Shown: piece after piece, positions 8,609 through 18,249 of the stretch
Numbering within the stretch: the stretch's first letter is position 1
How the letters are laid out: the number at the start of each line of letters is the position of its first letter
Assembly (NCBI GenBank): GCA_019104865.1
Contig: JAHRWZ010000052.1
Location: 1-41,956 of the forward strand
DNA: 41,956 nt
Direction: 5' to 3'
Origin: Castellaniella sp.
GTDB taxonomy: Bacteria; Pseudomonadota; Gammaproteobacteria; Burkholderiales; Burkholderiaceae_B
Notes under the pieces: model-generated
Told to the model about the DNA's origin: nothing
Database searches by the model: none
Seen by the model: the letters and a program-made list of their open reading frames with translations, nothing else
Translations under genes and position numbers: made by a program

Positions 8609-9977
8609 ATTGCTGCATCATGTAGGTTCGAAACTGCAAGCGGCCAAAGCAGCGGTCCAGGCAGTAAACGGCGACCACCGAAACGATCAGCAGCGCGCCA
8701 GCGAATCCGAAACCGAAATAGGCGGGGCCGAGCCACAGGGTCAGCCCCGTCAGGCCGGCATTCAGCACCAGAAACAGCGCGCTCAGCCACAAGACGATAT
8801 CCCGCCGATCAAGATAAAAGAAGATGTTCATCACCCCCAGGAACAGCACCTGAAGGCCGGCGGCCACCACGTCGATCTGCAGCAAAGGCATGTACAGGTC
8901 GGAGATCCCAAGCACCTGCAGCAGCGGCCGGCCGAAGGCCACGATCAGCAGGCAGACCAGCGCCTGGATCTTGAGGATTTCATAGAGCCCTTCCCGGGCA
9001 CTGCGGACCATATTGCCATGCATCAGATCGATCTCCGCCAATGTTCCACCATCGAGAATCGCCTGATAGAACGCATGGTAGTACTCGACAAAGTCAGCCT
9101 CGATCCGCAGCAGGAACATCGCCATGCCCGGTATGACGGACAGATAGGCGAGAAAAATCGGAATATCGTAGATCAACGAGGCGCGCAGCGGCCCGATGAC
9201 ATCCTGTCCCGCGGACGAATACCAGAACATGAACTTGTCGACCCAGACGCCCAGGTTGAAGAACAACCCCACGAACACCAGGCTGTAATACAAGGCGTCT
9301 CGACGGAAAAAACCGCTGCTCAAATAATGGTCCGACGGATAGTTGTACCAGATCAACCCATTGGCGCCCAGAAGCAGCGCGAGATGCCCGATCACGACGC
9401 CCCCCAGCAGGCCTTCGGTGCCGTAGCGGTGCAAACCCACGGAACACAGGACGGCCAGTCCGTAGCCTATGGCGAAGATCAGCAGGATCGAACGATATTG
9501 CTTGACGCTGACCAGGAAAATCACTGCCATCCAGATATTGCCCAAGGTCACCAGCCCCATCAACATCAGGATGCGATACGCCCACGACTGTCCGGAAAAG
9601 GCCGTGAACGTCAATACCAGGCCGACCCCGCCGCACAGAAGGGTCACCGCCAGGCACACGCCGTTGTAGCAAGGCAGCACGAGGTTATCTTGACGCGCGA
9701 ACAGACGATCCGACATGAAGCGGGTAAAGGCCAGCTGAAAACAACCGGACAAAATCAGGCTGACCGCGATCAGATACGTGACCGACACCTGAAATTGCGC
9801 GACCTTGGCTGGCGGATCGACCACGGAGGTCGTCAGCAGACCGATCAGCAGGGTTCCCAGAATCGACAGAATGAACGGGCCCGAGCTGATCATCCCCGCA
9901 TAAAAATAGGCTTTGATCGTGCTGCCAAGCGTGTCGCGCGCAAGAATCCTGCGCAACTCGAATCCTATTCCGGCCAC
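8601..9977 (-). CDS. pelG: Pel polysaccharide inner-membrane transporter PelG
   Basis: PelG is a Wzx/MATE-like polytopic protein that, with PelD, PelE and PelF, makes the inner-membrane Pel synthase/export complex. The protein has 458 residues (P. aeruginosa PelG is about 456) and roughly 12 transmembrane helices. The start is GTG at 9977: AGGAGG stands five bases upstream, and the translated beginning (M/V)AGIGFELRR is the family's N-terminus. The long open frame upstream to 10430 is a shadow of pelF. It overlaps the 3' end of pelF by 13 bp, and its own TAG overlaps the next gene by 8 bp. Confidence 0.94.
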   Translation of the reverse strand: MAGIGFELRRILARDTLGSTIKAYFYAGMISSGPFILSILGTLLIGLLTTSVVDPPAKVAQFQVSVTYLIAVSLILSGCFQLAFTRFMSDRLFARQDNLVLPCYNGVCLAVTLLCGGVGLVLTFTAFSGQSWAYRILMLMGLVTLGNIWMAVIFLVSVKQYRSILLIFAIGYGLAVLCSVGLHRYGTEGLLGGVVIGHLALLLGANGLIWYNYPSDHYLSSGFFRRDALYYSLVFVGLFFNLGVWVDKFMFWYSSAGQDVIGPLRASLIYDIPIFLAYLSVIPGMAMFLLRIEADFVEYYHAFYQAILDGGTLAEIDLMHGNMVRSAREGLYEILKIQALVCLLIVAFGRPLLQVLGISDLYMPLLQIDVVAAGLQVLFLGVMNIFFYLDRRDIVLWLSALFLVLNAGLTGLTLWLGPAYFGFGFAGALLIVSVVAVYCLDRCFGRLQFRTYMMQQYG

Positions 9978-11527
9978 GGCGCCTCCTGGTGCTTCGGATG
10001 ATGACCCGCCCCGGCGCCGAGGTCCTGATAGAGGCGCGAATACGTGTCGACCATGCGGGCGCGCGAGTAATAGCGCTCGACGCGTTCGATGCCTGCCTGC
10101 TGCGCCTGGCGCCAGGCCTGCGGGTCGCCCAGCATCTCGAGCATGGCGTCGGACAGCCCAACGGAATCCGCCATCTGGACGATCCGTCCCGACGGACCGA
10201 TCGCCTGGTCTTCGGCCCCCTGTCCTTCGATCAGTTCGCGACAGGCTCCGACGTCGGTCGCTACCACCGGTACGCCTGCCGCATAGGCCTCCAGGATCAC
10301 CAGCGGCAAACCCTCGCTGATCGAACTGAGCACGACGAGACCGGCCTGCGGCAAAATTTTGCGCACGTCGCGAAAACCCAGTAGCTGCACGCGGTCCTGC
10401 AATCCCAGCGCGGCAATCAACGCCCGGCATTCCTGCACGTAATCGGGATCCTCATCCTCCGGACCGACAATCCAGCCTTGGAGATCAGCCTGTCGACGCG
10501 CGCCGATGAAGATCGCGCGGATGAACATCTTGACATCCTTGATCGGCACGACCCTGCCAATCAGCACGGCCACCGGGGGAGCCACGGCAGGCCGCTGGTC
10601 CCGCAAAGGCCGATAGCGATCGATCTCGATGCCGTTGGGAATCACGCGGGTCCGGTCCGGTGCGGCGCCATCCTGTATCTGACGCGCTCGATTGCCCTCG
10701 TACAGGGCCGAAACAATTGCCGCGGCGTCATAGGTCATCGCCCCCAGCGTGCGGAAAAAGCGCATCCAGAGTTCCTGGAAATACGGGACCTGCACGAAAT
10801 TGCGCTCCAGCAGCGACCGATTGTCGTGAATCCATTCGCTCTGGAACAGATCAATCTGGCGTTCCTTCGTATAAATCCCGTGTTCGGATAACAGCAAGGG
10901 GATCTGCCGCCGGATATGCAGCAGCGCCCCTAAAAACCCCGCATACCCCGTCGACACCGCGTGACAGACTTTGACCGGAATCAGGGTCTCGGCCACCCGA
11001 ATCAGCTTCCAGAGAGGAATGTGCATAATCCGCACAGTCCAGAAATAATCCGTGAACGACGGATCGGTGCAAAATTGTTCGTAACGCGCCCGTATTTCGT
11101 CCCAGGATTGCTGTCCATGCAGGAAGAGCTGCTCGGTGACGGGCCCGCCGGGAACGATCAGCGGCAACACATCGGCCAACCGGCTCCCGGTTTCCTTTCC
11201 CATCAGGCCGAAATCATCGTGCAGATCGAAAATCCGCTGCATGGCGGCCTGCGGGCATCGCGGCGGCTCATCCACGGGAACCTGGCGATCCGGATCGAAC
11301 AGGAAAACCTCCTCGAAATGGACGACGTTGTCGGGCAGCGCATAGCGCGGCGCTCCGTAATCCGCCGCCCGGCCGCCGATGAACACAATGGCAAAGCGGT
11401 ACTGCGGATACGCCCGCAACATGTCGGCCACCCAGGAAGAGACGCCCCCCGTCACATAAGGGTACGTACCTTCAAGCAACAAGGCGATGTCCGCCTGCTT
11501 GCCGCGGCGCGCTGTGATATGTCTCAT
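9965..11527 (-). CDS. pelF: Pel glycosyltransferase PelF (GT4)
   Basis: PelF is the cytosolic glycosyltransferase that polymerises Pel from UDP-sugars. The 520-residue protein (P. aeruginosa 507) begins with IALLLEGTYPYVTGGVSSWV, the PelF signature with the GGVSSW loop at 27-32. The C-terminal Rossmann half has IGRVVPIKDVK (Arg325, Lys330) and the retaining GT4 EX7E motif (Glu405 to Glu413 in SEGLPLVILEA). I chose the ATG at 11527 because it overlaps the pelE stop as ATGA and gives the family N-terminus. The GC-rich frame upstream to 11905 is a shadow of pelE. It is cytosolic with no signal peptide. Confidence 0.95.
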   Translation of the reverse strand: MRHITARRGKQADIALLLEGTYPYVTGGVSSWVADMLRAYPQYRFAIVFIGGRAADYGAPRYALPDNVVHFEEVFLFDPDRQVPVDEPPRCPQAAMQRIFDLHDDFGLMGKETGSRLADVLPLIVPGGPVTEQLFLHGQQSWDEIRARYEQFCTDPSFTDYFWTVRIMHIPLWKLIRVAETLIPVKVCHAVSTGYAGFLGALLHIRRQIPLLLSEHGIYTKERQIDLFQSEWIHDNRSLLERNFVQVPYFQELWMRFFRTLGAMTYDAAAIVSALYEGNRARQIQDGAAPDRTRVIPNGIEIDRYRPLRDQRPAVAPPVAVLIGRVVPIKDVKMFIRAIFIGARRQADLQGWIVGPEDEDPDYVQECRALIAALGLQDRVQLLGFRDVRKILPQAGLVVLSSISEGLPLVILEAYAAGVPVVATDVGACRELIEGQGAEDQAIGPSGRIVQMADSVGLSDAMLEMLGDPQAWRQAQQAGIERVERYYSRARMVDTYSRLYQDLGAGAGHHPKHQEAPWPE

Positions 11528-12534
11528 GCCCAGTACCTGGAAACCGATGCCAATTGACTGCTGCCCCCCATTTCCCCGACCTGCCGCATCCATGATCCGA
11601 TCTCGGAAAACCGACCTTCCTGGAAAAGGGCCTCGCTCACCCAGGGCGCCAGTCGCGCCTCCCGCATGCCATGCTGGCGCGCGGCCTGAAAATGTTCCCG
11701 CGCCTGATCCGGGTGCCCATCGGCCAGTGCCACCCGCCCCAGCAGAAAATGGATGCCTGCCAGCCCCGGACGCAATTCCAGCGCTTCCCGGGCATGATTC
11801 ACCGCCTGGTCCCGTGTATAGCGGCGCATATCCCCTTGAACCAGTCCGTGATAAACCAGCTCCCAATAGAGTTCCGCCAGACGGGCGTGATCCACGGCAG
11901 CCCAACGGGTGCCGCTGCGATGTCCCAGACGCGCCTGAGCCTCGGTGATCCGCTGCATGATGCGTTTCTCCTCCCGGTCCATGATGCCGTAAGCGAGCAG
12001 GCGGACCTCATCCTGGGAATCCCCCAGCAGGCTTCGCAAGAGCTCGCCCGTGACATGCAAGGGCAAGGTCCTGATCGCCATCATGGCGGCCATCCGTTCC
12101 TGCACCTGCACGACCGGATGGCTGACCTGATTGCGGGCCCGCGAAGCCGCGCCGGGACGGACACGATCCAGCAGCTTGGGCTCGAAGGACGGCATTTCGA
12201 TCGTCGCGACATCCAGCCGCCGGCCCCCGCTCGGCAGCAGCGCGCGCATCAGCAGCGTTCCGCCCAGCACCAGCTGCCCGCCGACCGGCAGAAAGAGGAT
12301 GAAACTCGTGTTGAACAGCAGCGGCTTCCAGGCCGGATGCCGCATGCGAAGCGGCATACAGTGGAAAAAGCACGCGGCGCTCGATAGCGCAGCCACCGCC
12401 TGCAGCCCCCAGAATCGCAGCAAAGGAGCGGCGGCGCTGCCTGACGGATCGCCCAGTTGGCCCAGAGCGAAGGCCTGCACCAGCAGCGCCACCCCGCCCC
12501 AACCCACCGCGCGCGGAATATCCCGCCGAGTCAT
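11524..12534 (-). CDS. pelE: Pel inner-membrane TPR protein PelE
   Basis: PelE belongs to the PelDEFG inner-membrane complex and helps recruit PelF. The 336-residue protein (P. aeruginosa about 329) has two to three hydrophobic segments in the first 100 residues (about 10-28, 39-58, 70-97). The rest is helical, with TPR-like repeats near 205-300 (RDQAVNHAREALELRPGLA and LADGHPDQAREHFQAARQ). I chose the ATG at 12534 because it overlaps the pelD stop as ATGA; the ATG four codons upstream at 12546 lies inside pelD. Assignment rests on position and architecture, since PelE sequences diverge quickly. Confidence 0.88.
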   Translation of the reverse strand: MTRRDIPRAVGWGGVALLVQAFALGQLGDPSGSAAAPLLRFWGLQAVAALSSAACFFHCMPLRMRHPAWKPLLFNTSFILFLPVGGQLVLGGTLLMRALLPSGGRRLDVATIEMPSFEPKLLDRVRPGAASRARNQVSHPVVQVQERMAAMMAIRTLPLHVTGELLRSLLGDSQDEVRLLAYGIMDREEKRIMQRITEAQARLGHRSGTRWAAVDHARLAELYWELVYHGLVQGDMRRYTRDQAVNHAREALELRPGLAGIHFLLGRVALADGHPDQAREHFQAARQHGMREARLAPWVSEALFQEGRFSEIGSWMRQVGEMGGSSQLASVSRYWA

Positions 12535-13892
12535 GACCGATCCCACTGGGACATGAACCGCTGCAAGGTGAGCCCCGGGTCATCCGAATCCACGGCCTGG
12601 TTGTACACCCCGATGCGCGCCTGTTCGAAATTCAGGCCGAACTGAGCCTGCAAGGAAGCTTCCATGCGCGCCACATATCCATTGACTCCCTGCTCTCCGG
12701 CCAGCACCAGCAGCACCACCAAGACCTGCGCCTGCTCTGTTTCCAGCGGCCAGGCCAGATCCAGGGCACGGCGCTGCCGGACCATCTGAGCGAACACGGG
12801 GCGGTCGGTCCCATCGCGCCGGAACACCAGCGCCACCAGCTGCGACACCGGACCGTTCTCGCGTGCCAGATGTGCCAAGCGGCAGAGTTCCAGCGCAAAA
12901 TCGGGCGGACAATCCGGGACTTGCCGCTGCACGCTGCGAATCAGCGGCTGGTCGCGCAAACTATCCGCATAATAGGCCAGCATGACCTGAATCAGCTGCA
13001 GGGTATCCGAGTTCAACGCCATGAAGAACATGCGTCGGATCACCAGAATCCCCAGGCACTCTCCCGCCGCGGTACGCGCCGGCGCACAGATCAGATACCC
13101 CGACTCCCGGCCATCCAGCTCTCGCAGGTGCGCCAGCTTGCCCTTTTCCAGGCATTCCTGGACCAGCGGATCATGCCCGTCCAGCAGGAAGTCCGGACCC
13201 ACCGTCGCACAGGCTTGCAAGACGGCGGTTCCATCGTGCACGGCAAACATCGCAGCCTGATTGATCTGCGTGACCGAGGCCAGGTAATCGAGAAATGCGT
13301 GCGCATGCGGCAGAGCTTCGTCCGACGATCCCGGCACGACCCCCGCCCGCAGGCGGGCAAGCGTATCGCGCAGGGAAGTCGGCCGGGAGAGGAGTTCCTT
13401 CTCCAGCCGGTCATGCGAGACCCGCAGCAGATAATGGCTGTTGGTGACGGACACCAGCCGGCTGTTCAGATAGCGGTTGGCACTGGTCTCGCGCCCCAGC
13501 CGCGCTATCCAGCGGTCGGCGAAATGGCCGACGAAGATCAGCATCACGAAGGTGCCAGCGAAATAGTCCTTCGGAAACTGGCCACCCGCGCCATAGAACA
13601 CCCACCAGTCCAGCAGCAGGAATCCCCCCCCGACGGCGCCCAGCAAGGCACCGTAGCGCAGGGAGAAGATCAGGGCATAGACCGCCAGCCAGGGGAAACC
13701 CAGCCGCAGCAGCAATGGGTCCTCGGGACTCAGGAACGCCAGCAGCAGCGTGGCGGCCGCCATCCCGACGACGATCTCGATCAAGGGAAGAAAACCGTGC
13801 GCCGAGGGCATCAACCATCGCTGCCAATGCGGCGGCCTTCCGGAATCACCCGGATTGTGTCGGCGGCCGCTGCCGGTGGGACGTAAGCTCAT
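12531..13892 (-). CDS. pelD: c-di-GMP receptor PelD
   Basis: PelD switches Pel export on when bound to cyclic di-GMP. The 453-residue protein (P. aeruginosa 455) has four membrane segments in about 33-126, a GAF domain near 190-315, and a C-terminal degenerate GGDEF domain without a GGDEF active site. The c-di-GMP I-site is present: Arg375-Ala-Leu-Asp378 (RxxD) and Arg409, spaced 34 residues apart. In P. aeruginosa the equivalents R367, D370 and R402 are 35 apart. Pel production is therefore probably still c-di-GMP-gated here. Start ATG at 13892, 6 bp after the pelC stop. Confidence 0.93.
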   Translation of the reverse strand: MSLRPTGSGRRHNPGDSGRPPHWQRWLMPSAHGFLPLIEIVVGMAAATLLLAFLSPEDPLLLRLGFPWLAVYALIFSLRYGALLGAVGGGFLLLDWWVFYGAGGQFPKDYFAGTFVMLIFVGHFADRWIARLGRETSANRYLNSRLVSVTNSHYLLRVSHDRLEKELLSRPTSLRDTLARLRAGVVPGSSDEALPHAHAFLDYLASVTQINQAAMFAVHDGTAVLQACATVGPDFLLDGHDPLVQECLEKGKLAHLRELDGRESGYLICAPARTAAGECLGILVIRRMFFMALNSDTLQLIQVMLAYYADSLRDQPLIRSVQRQVPDCPPDFALELCRLAHLARENGPVSQLVALVFRRDGTDRPVFAQMVRQRRALDLAWPLETEQAQVLVVLLVLAGEQGVNGYVARMEASLQAQFGLNFEQARIGVYNQAVDSDDPGLTLQRFMSQWDRS

Positions 13893-13898
13893 GGCGGC

Positions 13899-14432
13899 TC
13901 AACGATTCCGGGGACGGAGCGGATCCAGCAAGCTGCGCACCAGACTCTGCGCCACACCCGACAGACTCGATCGGCTCCAGCCAGTGCGGCTGCCGGTCGC
14001 GCTCCAGATGGTCGCCCCGCTTTGCAGGTCGATCAGGCTGAACCCAAGGCCAATCGCCGGTTCGCCATCCACACCGACCTTGTAGCGCCATTCCTGTACC
14101 GATCCGGCAAGGGCATAACGGGCATGCGTCTGGCGCGCCCATTCCAAGGATTGAGCCAGAGTCCGGGCGTCACCGAAAAGCGGATCACCCGCCTCCTGAT
14201 CCGCATTGCGCAGCACCTCGGCGTGTCCCTGTGTCTGCAGAATGCCAAAGGCGATGCTGGCGGCGCGGTGCCCCGCCTCCGGGGTTTCCGTGTAGTTGGC
14301 CATCGGCAGGACCGCTATCGCGTCCTGGCGCTGAATATCGGGAGCCGGCGCCATATCCACGGTTGAACAGGCGCTCAGCCCCAGAGCGGCACCCAGGACG
14401 AAGAAACAAACCCGCAGTGTCCGAATCATCAT
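13899..14432 (-). CDS. pelC: Pel outer-membrane lipoprotein PelC
   Basis: PelC is an outer-membrane-anchored lipoprotein that forms a ring under the PelB channel and guides positively charged Pel. The 177-residue precursor has a lipoprotein signal MMIRTLRVCFFVLGAALGLS followed by lipobox LSAC (Cys22). The mature part has VLPMANYTETPEAGHRAA, typical of PelC. Two adjacent ATGs (14432 and 14429) are possible; the GGGG before them sits better for the second, giving 176 residues. It starts 19 bp after the pelB stop. The open frame upstream to 14696 is a shadow of pelB. Confidence 0.92.
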   Translation of the reverse strand: MMIRTLRVCFFVLGAALGLSACSTVDMAPAPDIQRQDAIAVLPMANYTETPEAGHRAASIAFGILQTQGHAEVLRNADQEAGDPLFGDARTLAQSLEWARQTHARYALAGSVQEWRYKVGVDGEPAIGLGFSLIDLQSGATIWSATGSRTGWSRSSLSGVAQSLVRSLLDPLRPRNR

Positions 14433-14451
14433 GAACCCCAAAAAAAGATCG

Positions 14452-17400
14452 TTAATAGAACAAGCGATAAAACAGACCCACACGGGTGGTGGGCTGGCCA
14501 TCTCCCCGCCCAGCGGCCTCATGCAAGGCATAAATGCCCAGACGGTCCCGACCCAGAACGCTGCCGCCCAGCCCACCCAGCACCCCCAGGCCCCAACCTT
14601 GCTGCCGGTCATGCATCCAGGACAACTCCAGAAACGGCCGCCAGCCTCGCTGATACCGATCGCGACGTTCGTCGCCCAAGGTGAGCGCAAGTCCATATTG
14701 TCTGGAATCGGCCGGCATCAGATCGGCGGCGTCCGGCACGTTCCGGTCAGGCATCATGCGGGCCAATTCGGGTACCGGCCCCGCCCGGGCAGCGTAATTC
14801 CAATGACTGAACCGGGTCTCGAGATTGAGCGGCGGCCCGTCCATCCTCAGGTGATAGCCGACGGTGCCAAGAAATCCGCGCCCTGTTCCAACCGTCGCGC
14901 CGCCTTGCGCCCGGTATCGGTCCATCTCGACGCTGCCATTGGCAAACCAGTCATGCTGGCTATCCCAGGACAATCCGAACGAACCGAAGTCCCGGCTGCC
15001 GCCGACCGTCATGATGGACGTGATATCGGTGTCCTGATTAACGCCCGCCGAGGCGCTCACCCGCCAATAGTCGCTCAGCACCCAATCGGTCGATGCGCGA
15101 GCCATCCCGAATGCGCTCAGTCCCTGGCGCCATCCGAGCTGCAACGCGTCGTCATGATCACGTCCCGCGTGCAGCAAGCCCAGGCTGCTGCTGCGATCGC
15201 GCGCGGGGACCCCGGGCAAGGTGCTGTCGTCGCGACTGGCATACCAGCGATCGATGCGCTGAACCTTGAGCCGCAGGCCGCTGGTCAGCGCGAGGCCGGC
15301 GTCCAGGATCGCGGAGCGGGTCTTCAGGTCGCCGACCGATGAAAAATCCATCGCAAGTCCCGCCGAGGGCCGATGACGCATCGCCACATCCCGCCAGACT
15401 TCAGCGTGCTCATCGTGATCGGGCGCTTGCTCGAATGTTTCGAAGGCCAGGGATTGTGCCTCTGGCACGCGATGCAGTCTGTCCAGAGCCTGGATTCTCG
15501 CGTCGCTGGTCAGCGCCGCCGCATTGCGCGTCAGAACATCAGCCATCGCCGCGCGATCATCATCCTGCAGCGCCAGGGCCAGACGAACGTTATCGGGCTT
15601 GAGCATGTCCGCCACATACCGATCCGCCAGCCAGGCGCGAGCCAGGGCCTGATGTTCGCCGCTCATGGCCCACGCCAGGACGAGCGCACGCGCTGCGGCA
15701 TCGACATGCCGGACACGATCGCCGCCGGAAGACGCCTCCGCCGGCGAGAGGCTGTCCAGGCGGGGCACTCCCGGTGTATCGCCCAGCAGCGACCGCGCAA
15801 CCGCCCGCTTCAGCGTATCGGGGGCGCCCTCGCGCAACCGCCGTATCAGCAGACCCAAAGAGACGTCCCCCGCCCGATAGGTTTGAGCCAGGCTGATCAA
15901 TGCGTCCCGCTCATCCTGCGAGCCACCCTGGCTTTCGCGTCGTTGCAGCAATAGGCGCCACGCCTGCCGGCGGATCCGCCAGGCCATCTCCGGCTGGCCC
16001 ACCGCCTCGCGCGCATCCGCGTAGGTCATCAGCCACAGCGGATCCTGCCGATCGGGCACCCCCTCGAGATCCATATACCTGAGCGCCTGGCGGGGCCGGC
16101 CAAGCTGCAGCGACGCAGCCGCGAGGACCGACGCGTATTCCGGTTCGCTGCCGTGCCTCCGTGCCAGATCCCCGGCGACCGTTCGCACGGAATCCAGATC
16201 GCCGTCGGCCAGCAAGGCCCAGAGATAGGAAATCCCGGCGCCAGGCTGGCTTCCCGGCAACCGATATGCCCGCCGCAGATCGTTCAGCGCGGCGGCCGGC
16301 TGTCCCGTTGCCTGCCGATAGGCCGCACGCGCCTCCAGCAAACCGGAAGACGCTTCGAAAGCGTCTCGCTGCGACGCATTCAAATTGGTCAGGAGCATCC
16401 CGATGCGGGACCAGGCATGGACCTGGTTATAGGACTCGATGGCCAGCTGAAGATCGGCCAGCGAACCCGTCCGGCGATAGGCGGCTTCGGCCACCCGGCC
16501 GACATCGATCGGGTGGCCGCTGTAAAAATACAGCATGCCGGCGAAGTCATCCTTATCCGCCCGCCCCTGTGCGAGTTGGCCCCGCATGCCGCGCTGAACA
16601 TCCGCATCATCGCCCAGCAGGCGCGCCAGACCGACATAGGAATCCCAGAAGTCCGCAGGCGCGGCGCGTCCGGCTGCGGCTGCCTGAGCTTGCCGCAAAG
16701 ACTGCAGGGCATCCTGGGGCTGCCCGTGGGCATACAAGAGTGCTGCTTCATGCAATGCATAAGATGGGTCCGGCCCATAGCGCCGCTGCAGCTGCTTCCA
16801 GGTATCCAGCGACAGTGCATCATCGCCGGCCCGTAGGGCCAGGGCGGCCTGTAGCTCCAGCACGTGGCGATCCTGCCCGTGGCCGAGCTGCTGCTTCAGA
16901 TAGCCGAGCCCCTCCTCGGGATCGCCGAGCCGTTCGTAGGCCGCCACGACTTCGGTCACCAGATCCACCCCCTCGGGCAGCGACTGTGGCGGCGCATGCA
17001 GCAAGGCCTGCAGATACATGGCATCGTCGCCCAGCTGCGGTGCCATCCGCAGAACGCGGCCCCAGGCGGCGGCATCGTCGAACTCGCGCCCAGCCGCGAA
17101 CCATGCGGCCAGGGCAGTCTTGGGCTGCCCATCCCATTCGGCCACCTGCGCCAGACGAGGCAACCAGACGCGTCGGTCCAGAAAGGGCTTGCGCAAGGCC
17201 CGCTGGGCGATATCCATGGCATCCTGCAAAGATCCGCTTTCGACGAAAGCGCGATACAGCAGCTCGTAGTCCTCGTGAGTCCGCACCTGGGCGGGGGTTT
17301 GCCCGACCGGCGCATCGGCCACTCGATAAAGGTTCCCCGACGGCATCCAGCCCGACAGGATCGCCCCCCGCTCACCATCCAGATATCGGGGGCCCAAGGC

Positions 17401-18249
17401 AAGCTGACGCGCGAGCGCCCTGCCGTAATGCCGGACCATGTCCGCCCTGCCCGCCTGCTCGGCCAGCCGGATCAGAAACCGCAGGACATGAGGATCGTCG
17501 GCCAGGGCGCCCAGGTATTTTTCCGCCAGATCACACGCCCGGTCAGCCTGGTTTCCCGATTCCAGGGCGCGCAATGCCGCCAGGAAATTCTCACGTTGTC
17601 CGGACAGCGACCCCGACCGCTGCTGAGCGCTGAAATACGCCTGGGCCGCCAGCTCGTACTGCCCCGACGATTGCGCCACCTGGCCCAGGGTGGCATACCA
17701 TTGCCCCGCCCGCGGAACGTCCGTCCTGGCCAACCGCCGATACAAGACGAGGCTGACATCCCCGGCACCGATCGAATACGCGGTGCCGGCAAGATAGGCC
17801 ATGGTCGGGACGTCCATGTCCCGTCCCGCCAGATCATGCAACAGCTTGATCAGTCTGCTCTTCTGTACGGTCCGCTCCGGATCCGAAACAGGATGCTCGA
17901 AGGTCTTTTGCGCCACCGCCCTGACCTGCAGCCTCATGGCGGCCTGACGGGTCGTCGCATCCCCGATCGCATCGAGGCGCACCGCGGCACGATAGGCGTC
18001 GTCCCACCGGCCCAACCCGAGATACTGCCGCGCCAGGATCTCCTGCAATCGGGGCGAATCCGGCTGCACCCGCAGCCAGGCATCGAGGTACGAAATCGAC
18101 AGATCCGACGGTTTGCCGGACACCAGATCCCGGGCCATGCGCCCCATCTCCGGTCGCGCAAGCGCCAGCATCAGCAAAACCAGGATGGCCAACGCCGCCA
18201 GCAGCCAGGGCGAAACCAGACGAGGCTCGGCTGCGGGAGAATCAGTCAC
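14452..18249 (-). CDS. pelB: Pel outer-membrane porin with TPR scaffold PelB
   Basis: PelB exports Pel across the outer membrane and scaffolds PelA in the periplasm. The 1265-residue protein (P. aeruginosa 1193) has one N-terminal membrane helix (about 12-31), a long periplasmic TPR superhelix (about 45-870), and a C-terminal beta-barrel of about 300 residues with alternating aromatic strands. The last residues VGLFYRLFY end in Tyr, as outer-membrane barrels usually do. The start codon is GTG at 18249, overlapping the pelA stop by 8 bp, with GAGG six bases before it. It is one of the largest genes in the window and shows no frameshift. Confidence 0.94.
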   Translation of the reverse strand: MTDSPAAEPRLVSPWLLAALAILVLLMLALARPEMGRMARDLVSGKPSDLSISYLDAWLRVQPDSPRLQEILARQYLGLGRWDDAYRAAVRLDAIGDATTRQAAMRLQVRAVAQKTFEHPVSDPERTVQKSRLIKLLHDLAGRDMDVPTMAYLAGTAYSIGAGDVSLVLYRRLARTDVPRAGQWYATLGQVAQSSGQYELAAQAYFSAQQRSGSLSGQRENFLAALRALESGNQADRACDLAEKYLGALADDPHVLRFLIRLAEQAGRADMVRHYGRALARQLALGPRYLDGERGAILSGWMPSGNLYRVADAPVGQTPAQVRTHEDYELLYRAFVESGSLQDAMDIAQRALRKPFLDRRVWLPRLAQVAEWDGQPKTALAAWFAAGREFDDAAAWGRVLRMAPQLGDDAMYLQALLHAPPQSLPEGVDLVTEVVAAYERLGDPEEGLGYLKQQLGHGQDRHVLELQAALALRAGDDALSLDTWKQLQRRYGPDPSYALHEAALLYAHGQPQDALQSLRQAQAAAAGRAAPADFWDSYVGLARLLGDDADVQRGMRGQLAQGRADKDDFAGMLYFYSGHPIDVGRVAEAAYRRTGSLADLQLAIESYNQVHAWSRIGMLLTNLNASQRDAFEASSGLLEARAAYRQATGQPAAALNDLRRAYRLPGSQPGAGISYLWALLADGDLDSVRTVAGDLARRHGSEPEYASVLAAASLQLGRPRQALRYMDLEGVPDRQDPLWLMTYADAREAVGQPEMAWRIRRQAWRLLLQRRESQGGSQDERDALISLAQTYRAGDVSLGLLIRRLREGAPDTLKRAVARSLLGDTPGVPRLDSLSPAEASSGGDRVRHVDAAARALVLAWAMSGEHQALARAWLADRYVADMLKPDNVRLALALQDDDRAAMADVLTRNAAALTSDARIQALDRLHRVPEAQSLAFETFEQAPDHDEHAEVWRDVAMRHRPSAGLAMDFSSVGDLKTRSAILDAGLALTSGLRLKVQRIDRWYASRDDSTLPGVPARDRSSSLGLLHAGRDHDDALQLGWRQGLSAFGMARASTDWVLSDYWRVSASAGVNQDTDITSIMTVGGSRDFGSFGLSWDSQHDWFANGSVEMDRYRAQGGATVGTGRGFLGTVGYHLRMDGPPLNLETRFSHWNYAARAGPVPELARMMPDRNVPDAADLMPADSRQYGLALTLGDERRDRYQRGWRPFLELSWMHDRQQGWGLGVLGGLGGSVLGRDRLGIYALHEAAGRGDGQPTTRVGLFYRLFY

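Noticed and set aside
8595..10001. Long plus-strand open frames over the pel operon (also 14431-15342, 16161-17633, 16864-18642, 19718-20764)
   Set aside because: These are GC-driven antisense frames with no family resemblance or ribosome-binding sites, lying wholly over conserved pel genes.
9978..10430. N-terminal extension of PelG
   Set aside because: The region is the 3' part of pelF in another frame; AGGAGG and the family N-terminus place the start at 9977.
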